NCBI GenBank assembly: GCA_035640155.1
Contig: DASQWR010000116.1
Coordinates: forward strand, 1 to 8,307
Length of the DNA: 8,307 nt
Source of the DNA: JALYQB01 sp035640155
GTDB taxonomy: Bacteria > Actinomycetota > Actinomycetes > Mycobacteriales > Pseudonocardiaceae
Direction of reading: 5' to 3'
Within the stretch, counting starts at the first letter, position 1; the number at the start of each line of letters is the position of its first letter. Made by a program: the position numbers and the translations under genes. Below, one piece after another: positions 1 to 3,814 of the stretch. The notes below the pieces were generated by a model that made no database searches, was not told the DNA's origin, and saw only the letters and a list, made by a program, of their open reading frames with translations.

Positions 1-77
1 AGTTTGTGGAGCGCCTCACGGCGAAGCTGAGTTAAGCCCCGGGGCACTGGCGCGCACTCCCGAGTAGACCGAGTGGG

Positions 78-709
78 GTGTGGGATGGCGCCAAGAACAT
101 GGTCGTCGACCTCGGCTCGCTGATCGGACGGGACCCGGTGACCGGGGACTGGCCCTGGGGTACTGCCGGGGACGCCTGGAAGGGAATGGACACCTTCGCG
201 CTCGCGCTGTCCCCGCCGCTGCTGATCGCGAACTCGTTCACCGACCTGCCGGGCTTGCCGAAGGGCACCCTGGGCGCCACGCTGGTCAACGCCGGGAAGG
301 GGATCATCGCCTACGACCAGTGGGGGGCAGGGCGACAACTCCCGGGCCGCCGGGATGGCCACGTTCAACGTGGTCTCCGCGGTGGTGGGCACCAAGAGCG
401 CGGGTGCCGCGCTGTGCGGTGGTGGTGCGGCCGCGGCGGCGGACCGCTTCCTCGCGGGTGCGCGGGCTGACGAGGGGCAGATCAGCCCGCAGGTCACCTC
501 CGTGGCGGATAACATCGACGGTGCCCGCATGCAGGGCTACCCCGACTTCGTGCTCAAGGGCGAGGACTCGTTCAAGCGCAAGCTGGTCACTGAGCCCGCG
601 GTATCGCCTGCCCGACCCGCTGCGGCGCGCCGACCGCATCTCCCGCCAAGCCCTGCGCCGCGCGCGTATGCGTGGGAGCCCTGAGGGGCAGCCATGGCAG
701 TCATCCTGA
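78..709 (+). pseudogene. Polymorphic toxin C-terminal region with a collapsed RelA/SpoT-like toxin domain
   Basis: Remnant of a large secreted toxin, read in three successive frames. The frame from GTG78 gives WDGAKNMVVDLGSLIG and a hydrophobic stretch around nt 205-240 (ALALSPPLLIANSF). Near nt 324-331 one extra G moves the reading to the frame of ATG355: GDNSRAAGMATFNVVSAVVG, then a linker AAAADRFLAGARADEGQISP. That frame runs into FVLKGEDSFKRKL (nt 547-585), which resembles the K-x-x-x-S-x-x-R-K start of RelA/SpoT-like (nucleotide pyrophosphokinase fold) toxin domains. At nt 592-602 the reading jumps to a third frame, YRLPDPLRRADRISRQ and PEG, which resembles the tail of the same domain. 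About 100 residues of catalytic core would therefore be missing. The N-terminal targeting part lies outside the window or is lost: a TAA at 33-35 interrupts the frame upstream. The toxin role and fold are recalled family resemblance; the frame changes are seen directly. Confidence 0.6.
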
Positions 710-785
710 CGTTCCTCTGTGCCAGTCACGGCACCGTCTCGCGGCGCTGTTCGGCCGGCGCGGTGCCGTGCTGCAGGGCCGATTC

Positions 786-1144
786 ATGACCGAGGTGCAG
801 GTGCAGGGTGCGCGGGTGACGCAGCTGCGCTACGACCACGCGGTCACGGTGCTGATCGGTGACTGGTGCCTCCGGATCGAGGAGCCGTTCCTCCTCCGGG
901 TCGGCAGGGCCGAGTGGTTGGTGAATCCGGCGCGGAGCGGGCTGAAATGCTCGGCGTCCTGCACCGCGAGGTGCGCCGCTGCGTAACCCAACACGACGGC
1001 AGCCTCGCGCTCGATCTCGACGCCGCATCGCTGCGCGTCCCTGCCAGTGAGGACTACGAGGCATGGACGCTCACCGGGCCGCATGGGGTGCAGATCGTGT
1101 CGCTTCCCGGGGGTGGCCTCGCGACGTGGGGCACCGCGACTTGA
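786..1144 (+). pseudogene. DUF6188-like immunity gene, frameshifted
   Basis: Probable cognate immunity gene, 76 bp after the toxin remnant. From ATG786 the product reads MTEVQVQGARVTQLRYDHAV and then an acidic/aromatic stretch, DWCLRIEEPFLLRVG. Near nt 927-931 the frame must change (consistent with one lost G) to continue as AERAEMLGVLHREVRRCV and then DLDAASLRVP. The C-terminus DYEAWTLTGPHGVQIVSLPG, ending GGLATWGTAT, is the most recognisable part of DUF6188 proteins, small acidic proteins commonly found behind actinobacterial toxins. Restored length is about 119 residues, normal for the family. Without the shift, translation from ATG786 ends at nt 986 in an unrelated tail. ATG694 has a better purine-rich leader but opens only a 31-codon frame with no family resemblance. 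The immunity role is inferred from position and family. Confidence 0.65.
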
Positions 1145-1243
1145 TTACGCCGGCGGCTATGGCGTGTGTTCCGGTGTGAGGCCGAAGTGCTCCAGCACGG
1201 CGATGAGCAGCTCGTAGGGCCTCCCCGGCCCGGCGTCGAGGCG
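1094..1243. repeat. 150-bp direct repeat, copy 1
   Basis: Matches 2436-2585 over 150 bp with 7 mismatches and no gaps (about 95%). It covers the last 16 codons and stop of the DUF6188-like immunity gene, a 12-bp gap, and the last 29 codons (including stop) of a DUF6177-like gene on the opposite strand. Identity stops abruptly on both sides: CAG before against AGC, and CTACATCC after against GCACCAGC. Start-to-start distance is 1342 bp. It marks the left edge of a duplicated or inserted cassette. Confidence 0.95.
1157..1243 (-). pseudogene. Detached 3' end of the DUF6177-like ESX-operon gene
   Basis: On the minus strand this reads RLDAGPGRPYELLIAVLEHF then GLTPEHTP and a TAG stop. It corresponds to residues 295-322 of the intact gene at 2499-3467, with three substitutions (D to G near the start, A to T and R to T near the end). 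The fragment is open but has no start and no upstream partner: at nt 1244 it breaks into unrelated DNA carrying a papain-fold toxin fragment. It shows that this spot once adjoined, or was copied from, the end of the ESX operon. Confidence 0.85.
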
Positions 1244-1244
1244 C

Positions 1245-1469
1245 TACATCCGAGCCGTGTCGTCCTACGACGAAATCATCGGAGACATCGCCGCTCGCGG
1301 AGAGGGCAGCCACGGGATGGTGTACGTTTTTCGTCCTTGGGATGACTCAGCTCATGTCTTCAACGTCGTGCACGATGAGAAAGGTGTAGTATTCCTCGAC
1401 GGCCAGACCGGCCGCCTCGCGACTCTGGAGGAGAACGTCGATATCCTCTACCTGCCGATCGGGAAGTGA
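1245..1469 (+). pseudogene. C-terminal fragment of a papain-fold (glutamine deamidase type) toxin
   Basis: From the repeat junction the frame reads YIRAVSSYDEIIGDIAARGE, then SHGMVYVFRP, then AHVFNVVHDEKGVVFLDGQT and GRLATLEENVDILYLPIGK. The pattern H-V-F-N-V-V followed about 15 residues later by F-L-D-G-Q-T is the His and Asp/Gln part of the papain-fold glutamine deamidase toxins (Tox-PL group, Pfam 'Papain fold toxin 1') that end many polymorphic toxins. The nucleophilic Cys, which lies in the N-terminal half of that fold, is absent because the sequence upstream of nt 1244 is antisense ESX-gene debris. The longest start-initiated version is GTG1257, 70 residues. It is probably inactive alone but could serve as a donor cassette. 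The stop is followed at once by the YrhB-like gene, the usual toxin-immunity order. Confidence 0.7.
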
Positions 1470-1472
1470 GTG

Positions 1473-1916
1473 ATGATCGCAGAGCAGCAGCAGATCACCA
1501 GCGCTGAGGCGCGAGATAGGTTGGACGACTTTCTTCGGCGCCACTTCGGACCCGACGTCGAGCATCCCAAACTCGGCCCGGTCGCCATTCGTGAGGATCG
1601 TACGCGGGAGTACGCCAACGCTTACGGCTTCTCGGTGGACACAACGAGGTTTATCGAGAGCGGAGATGTCCGTGACGGGTTGATGAGCGGCGCGATTATC
1701 GTCCCAAGGATGGTTCCCCTGTCCACTGGGCCCGACATTCTTGAGCACCTCCCAAATACCTGGATGAGGTGGCTGCGGGCGAGCGCTGGTGGTCTTCCGC
1801 CGGTGCCGCCCCCCCACCGACGTTCGCTACTACGGCCTCATCACCTCAGGGCGCACTCGGGCGAACCCGAGCGGCGTGATGCGTCGTCGGACCGCAGAAG
1901 GTCGCACGGTCGATGA
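1473..1916 (+). pseudogene. YrhB-like (Imm35-type) immunity gene, probably frameshifted
   Basis: ATG1473 lies 3 bp after the toxin-fragment stop and has GGGAAG six bases upstream; GTG1470 is an alternative. The product starts MIAEQQQITSAEARDRLDDF, and residues about 39-77 hold the family core: VAIREDRTREYANAYGFSVD, FIESGDVRDGL, AIIVP. After IIVP (nt 1700-1705) the family-like continuation KDGSPVHWA lies in another frame, consistent with one lost C in GTCCC. A second frame change follows near nt 1730-1735. The annotated frame instead runs on as an Arg/His/Pro-rich tail to 1916 (147 residues), overlapping the next gene. Downstream of VHWA two restorations are possible: a short end in PTFLSTSQIPG with TGA at 1765, or a longer one through LPKYLDEVAAGERWW. 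Either way the family C-terminus is not in the open frame. It is probably the cognate immunity protein of the papain-fold toxin. Confidence 0.6.
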
Positions 1917-2061
1917 GGTATTCACACGCAGTCTGGTGTGGAAACCAACCGACTACTTCCGCAGGTACGACCTTGGCCACAACGACGACGACCACGTCGA
2001 GATCACCGACGCGGAAGCTACGGAGTTTGTCTGCCGTGTTCGCGCGAGATCTTGCGGATAG
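1789..2061 (+). CDS. Uncharacterised small protein of a toxin-immunity neighbourhood
   Basis: A 90-residue open frame with a coherent, composition-balanced product. After an uncertain N-terminus (from GTG1789, with no strong ribosome site) it reads DVRYYGLITSGRTRANPSGV, MRRRTAEGRTVDEVFTRSL, VWKPTDYFRRYDLGHNDDDH, VEITDAEATEFVCRVRARS. No signal peptide or membrane segment is seen. It is rich in aromatic and acidic residues, like small cytosolic immunity-type proteins. Similar small proteins with R-R-R, W-x-P-T and G-H-N-D-x-D-x-V-E-I elements are, to my recollection, common and unnamed in actinomycetes. It overlaps the tail of the YrhB-like frame, and a C7 run at 1809-1815 near its 5' end may mark another single-base change, with the original start then near GTG1769. 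It is the only left-hand gene that can be read without correction. Function unknown. Confidence 0.6.
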   Translation: MVFRRCRPPTDVRYYGLITSGRTRANPSGVMRRRTAEGRTVDEVFTRSLVWKPTDYFRRYDLGHNDDDHVEITDAEATEFVCRVRARSCG

Positions 2062-2070
2062 GATGCACAA

Positions 2071-2435
2071 TTGACGAGCGTCGACTCGGAGGAATCGTCA
2101 GAGTTGTGGACGGCGTGGCCTGAGTTGATCACCGACGACCTTCTCCGGGTCCTGCTGGGTGGTGTTGGTGGGCCGTTCGCCGAGTACTCCGTTGTTGAAG
2201 GTGGTGCCGGCTCCGACGAGCGCGACGAGGTGCGGCTGTTGGCCGCCGCCAACGGTCCTGGGCGGTTTCGAGCCGGCCGACAGCACCCAACCGGACGGGT
2301 CCTGGATCGGCGAGAACCACGGCAGGCGACTCGACCTGGACCGGCGGACAATGCGGCCGCCGATCAACTCCTCGCCCGCGCAGCCACCGCCGAGCCCACC
2401 ATCGCGCCCGAGGATCCAGTCGATCCTCGGCGAGC
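2071..2435 (+). pseudogene. Second polymorphic-toxin linker remnant, catalytic domain deleted
   Basis: Begins at a possible TTG nine bases after the previous stop. The first part (to about nt 2257) reads ELWTAWPELITDDLLRVLLG and SDERDEVRLLAAANG; it is unrecognised and its strand is not certain. From about nt 2261 the frame shifts (one extra G) to GGFEPADSTQPDGSWIGENH, GRRLDLD. Near nt 2341 one C appears lost, and the continuation is PADNAAADQLLARAATAEPT, IAP. Near nt 2408 one extra C brings PRIQSILGE. The stretch AAADQLLARAATAEPTIAP followed by RIQSILGE parallels AAADRFLAGARADEGQISP followed by QVTSVADN just before the toxin domain at 448-520, so this is the same kind of pre-toxin linker. The whole toxin domain and most of the immunity gene are missing: sequence jumps at 2435/2436 straight into the immunity 3' end. 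Confidence 0.5.
2408..2430. repeat. Perfect 9-bp inverted repeat beside the deletion junction
   Basis: CCGAGGATC (2408-2416), 5-base loop CAGTC, GATCCTCGG (2422-2430). The hairpin ends five bases before the start of repeat copy 2. No T-run follows, so it is not a typical terminator. It lies within linker coding sequence, next to an inferred single-base insertion. Confidence 0.7.
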
Positions 2436-2486
2436 ATCGTGTCGCTTCCCGGGGGTGGCCTCGCGACGTGGGGCGCCGCGACTTGA
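2436..2486 (+). pseudogene. 3' stub of a second DUF6188-like immunity gene
   Basis: The frame ATC GTG TCG encodes IVSLPGGGLATWGAAT then TGA, the same as the end of the immunity pseudogene at 786-1144 except A for T near the end. It has no start or upstream body; the bases immediately before belong to the toxin linker in another frame. The stop lies 12 bp from the convergent stop of the DUF6177-like gene, the same spacing as in repeat copy 1. Confidence 0.8.
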
Positions 2487-2585
2487 TGACGCCGGCGGCT
2501 ATGGCCGGTGTTCCGGTGCGAGGCCGAAGTGCTCCAGCACGGCGATGAGCAGCTCGTAGGGCCTGTCCGGCCCGGCGTCGAGGCG
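2436..2585. repeat. 150-bp direct repeat, copy 2
   Basis: Partner of 1094-1243. This copy is joined on its right to the intact DUF6177-like C-part gene, whose last 87 bp it contains, so its right half is in the original position. Its left half is the 3' end of a DUF6188-like gene whose body is missing. The seven mismatches are spread over coding and non-coding parts. Confidence 0.95.
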
Positions 2586-3467
2586 GCACCAGCAGGCCTG
2601 GCGGGCGCCGTCGCCGAGGATGGACGTCAGCGTCACCGGCGCCTGCTGGGCGTGCGCCACCCCACGCTCCGCGACCACCGGGTGCCCGACCAGGATGCCG
2701 TAGGGCAGCGCGGGCATGGTGAACTGCCCGCCGCGCAGCCCGTCGAACCGCCCCGGGTGCGCGGCGACGATCATCGAGCGGGCGCTGCCTGCGACGTCCG
2801 CCGCCAGCGACTCGATCGCCGCCTGGTCCACCACGCCGGCTCGGGGACCGGAGAGTCGGACCTGCTCGCGCACCGCGGTCTCGGTCCGCTCCACCAGGAT
2901 CTGCCCCAGCACCCCGTTGCCGGTGACGACGACCTGAGTGGACGTCGGCGCCCGGTTTCGGCAGAACGCCGTGATCTCGCGGGGCGACCACGGCTGCGTC
3001 GACGGCTCGGAGGTGCCCCACCCGGTCGGGTCCGAGCCGGTGATCGCCCGGACCGCGGCCTCCGTGCTCGCACCCAGCTGCAGCTCCGCCGAAGCGGGGT
3101 GCAGCGTCGTGATCTGCAGCTCCAGGTCCCCGGACCCGGCCTGGGGGATGTCCACGTCGGGCACCGGGGCGCTGCGGTCGGTGGCGAAGCGCGCGCCGTT
3201 CCACCGCAACCGGACGCCGGCGAGGCCGTCGCGGAAGAGCTCAGGACCCTCGCGCACGATCCACTGGCAGCCGGCGTCGCGCAGCATCAGCTCCAGCGGG
3301 TAAGTGATCCGGCTGTGGAAGGGAGTCAGCACCTGCAGCATCCGACCGGTCGCGACGGCCTCCACCGCAGCGTCGGCGAGCCAGCTCGACAGCGACACGA
3401 CGGATCGGTCCTGCTCGGCGACCAGCGCGTCGGTCGTGGCACGGTCGGCCGCCGGGTGCCAGGTCAC
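2499..3467 (-). CDS. ESX-locus protein, C-terminal part of a DUF6177-like protein
   Basis: Last gene of the secretion operon, 322 residues from GTG3467, whose GTGA overlaps the stop of the preceding gene by 4 bp. The frame is open further upstream, but that part is the Arg/Pro-rich shadow of neighbouring genes. Visible elements: RSVVSLSSWLADA (21-33), GRMLQVLTPFHSRITYPLEL (41-60), CQWIVREGPELFRDGLAG (67-84), TGWGTSEPSTQPWSPREIT (148-166), and a C-terminus CWCRLDAGPDRPYELLIAVL (292-311). This order matches, from memory, the main body of DUF6177, a protein encoded next to eccC in Streptomyces-type ESX loci with no known activity. No signal peptide or membrane helix is seen, so it is probably cytosolic and acts with EccC or substrates. 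The family is usually one chain of roughly 450 residues, so this is about three quarters of it. The 3' end is duplicated at 1157-1243. Confidence 0.8.
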   Translation of the reverse strand: MTWHPAADRATTDALVAEQDRSVVSLSSWLADAAVEAVATGRMLQVLTPFHSRITYPLELMLRDAGCQWIVREGPELFRDGLAGVRLRWNGARFATDRSAPVPDVDIPQAGSGDLELQITTLHPASAELQLGASTEAAVRAITGSDPTGWGTSEPSTQPWSPREITAFCRNRAPTSTQVVVTGNGVLGQILVERTETAVREQVRLSGPRAGVVDQAAIESLAADVAGSARSMIVAAHPGRFDGLRGGQFTMPALPYGILVGHPVVAERGVAHAQQAPVTLTSILGDGARQACWCRLDAGPDRPYELLIAVLEHFGLAPEHRP

Positions 3468-3814
3468 CTGCTCGACCACGTCGTGCCTCCCGTCTGCGCC
3501 GCCAGCGCGTGGGCGAAGCGGCGCGCGACCGACTCCGCTTCCGGATCCCCGCCCGGCGACCGGCTCTCTACCCACCAGACCGGGTGCGGCACCTCGTCGG
3601 TGATGCCGAGCAGCCGCCGTGCCTCGCCCGGCACCTGCACCAGCCGCGCCCCCTCGGTGGTCATCAGCAGCCGCCCGTCCGGGTGGTAGAGCTGGATGAG
3701 CTGCGCCTGCTCGATCCTGTCGACCTTGAGTTCGGGCCCGGCCTCCCGCAGCGCCACCAGGGTCACGGCGACGTCGGGCCGGTCGCGACACAGCGCGACG
3801 ATGTCGAAGGTCAC
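3464..3814 (-). CDS. ESX-locus protein, N-terminal part of a DUF6177-like protein
   Basis: A 116-residue product from GTG3814, overlapping the eccC stop by 4 bp (GTGA), with AGGAGGG five bases upstream inside the eccC 3' end. Sequence: VTFDIVALCRDRPDVAVTLV, AGPELKVDRIEQAQLIQLYH (25-44), MTTEGARLVQVPGEARRLLG (51-70), PHPVWWVESRSPG (76-88), SVARRFAHALAAQTGGTTW (95-113). The motifs LVQVPGE-ARRLLG, PVWWVE and GGTTW are those I associate with the first 110 or so residues of DUF6177. The frame ends SSR-TGA, and the rest of the family sequence resumes one frame over in the next gene. Either one ancestral gene has split, or a single-base change broke it and the GTG at the break restarts translation. 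It sits in the eccC operon, so expression should follow eccC. Function unknown. Confidence 0.8.
   Translation of the reverse strand: MTFDIVALCRDRPDVAVTLVALREAGPELKVDRIEQAQLIQLYHPDGRLLMTTEGARLVQVPGEARRLLGITDEVPHPVWWVESRSPGGDPEAESVARRFAHALAAQTGGTTWSSR

Noticed and set aside
3..35. Open frame at the left edge ending FVERLTAKLS and TAA, possibly the end of an upstream gene
   Set aside because: Only 11 codons are visible. It could equally be out-of-frame toxin sequence; there is not enough to call a gene.
694..789. ATG694 with a GAGGGG leader as the immunity gene start
   Set aside because: Its frame closes at 789 after 31 unrecognisable codons, and the DUF6188-like sequence begins at ATG786 in another frame.
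2098..2400. Minus-strand frame with fairly natural residues (GTTFNNGVLGERPTNTTQQD) opposite the second toxin linker
   Set aside because: The plus strand parallels the linker at 448-520 (AAADQLLARAATAEPTIAP against AAADRFLAGARADEGQISP). The upstream third, 2071-2257, remains uncertain in strand.
2492..2508. Short hairpin CCGGC/GCCGG around the DUF6177-like stop codon as a terminator
   Set aside because: Only 5 bp of stem, no T-run, and disrupted in repeat copy 1, so it is not supported as a terminator.
1..2585. Insertion sequence, transposon or CRISPR array as the source of the rearrangements
   Set aside because: No transposase frame, no terminal inverted repeats around the inserted unit and no regularly spaced short repeats. 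The only long repeat is explained by duplicated gene ends.
3468..3791. Upstream extension of the DUF6177-like C-part to give a 430-residue protein
   Set aside because: The extension is Arg/Gly/Ala-rich out-of-frame translation of the N-part gene, which has its own ribosome site and family-like sequence.
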